Made by a program: the position numbers and the translations under genes. A DNA stretch of 64,000 nucleotides from Anagrus nilaparvatae (lineage: Eukaryota > Arthropoda > Insecta > Hymenoptera > Mymaridae), in contig JAKSXM010000107.1 of NCBI GenBank assembly GCA_022575985.1, positions 2,480,001 to 2,544,000 on the forward strand, read 5' to 3'. Shown one piece after another: positions 63,916-64,000 of this stretch (position 1 is its first letter; the number at the start of each line of letters is the position of its first letter). The notes beneath the pieces were generated by a model. The model worked only from the letters and a program-made list of their open reading frames with translations. It did no database searches and was not told where the DNA came from.

Positions 63916-64000
63916 GTCATTTAGTGCGGCAAAATTCAAAAAAACTGCTACAAAACGATAAAAATCAAAATTTTGTATTTAAGGCATTTGGTGTGAGCTC
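63916..64000. repeat. Right foldback arm, truncated by the window end
   Basis: Starts acagggtcatttagtgcggc and is the inverse of 62930-63075; pairing continues past the last base. Confidence 0.7.

Overview
The window is AT-rich, intron-bearing eukaryotic DNA. It most likely comes from an insect; the species cannot be named from the sequence. The evidence is an R1-clade non-LTR retrotransposon, several decayed LINE 3' ends, Penelope-like elements (GIY-YIG endonuclease, hammerhead-ribozyme-like terminal repeats), Helitron ends, TA- and TTAA-flanked MITEs, and no bacterial-type gene organisation. Nearly everything identifiable is mobile DNA. Only three stretches look as if they could be genes in their own right: a 157-codon open frame at 2657-3130, a possible small-exon gene end at 7836-9283, and a possible last exon at 63447-63599. 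None has a recognised product.

Layout. 1-1000: decayed minus-strand LINE. 2657-5157: the unrecognised 157-aa ORF, then a young 5'-truncated R1-clade insertion with an intact RT frame, a poly(A) tail and 16-bp target duplications. 5.9-9.4 kb: Helitron end, MITE, candidate exons and a foldback. 9.4-13 kb: GC-richer island with two stem-loops, Penelope-like terminal repeat with a hammerhead motif, foldback, LTR-like repeat. 13.6-22.9 kb: LINE 3' ends interrupted by a Helitron-ended inverted repeat that holds several nested foldbacks. 23.5-27.3 kb: more foldbacks and a 141-bp satellite with a higher-order trimer. 27.4-35.6 kb: retroelement fragments, including two Penelope-like endonuclease frames. 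36.0-38.05 kb: a 2-kb perfect-style snapback with a 5-bp target duplication. 40.44-50.15 kb: a composite palindrome of about 9.7 kb containing minisatellites, a C-tract array, a TA-flanked TIR element and three further palindromes. 51.7-57.1 kb: a run of adjacent foldbacks and Helitron ends. 57.8-60.7 kb: two more foldbacks, one split by a SINE-headed insertion. 61-64 kb: (TC)n, a Helitron 3' end, a candidate exon and the start of another foldback that runs off the window.

The main result is this dense nest of long inverted repeats: more than twenty foldbacks in 64 kb, many inserted into one another. Several unrelated ones share a module of about 140 bp whose core reads GGGTCGCTGA (reverse TCAGCGACCC). 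Because the two arms of each palindrome record the same ancestral sequence, one arm often shows the empty site of an insertion in the other, so the order of events can be read directly. Transcripts of these foldbacks would be long hairpins, so a small-RNA source or foldback-transposon graveyard is the natural hypothesis. No transposase was found for any of them.
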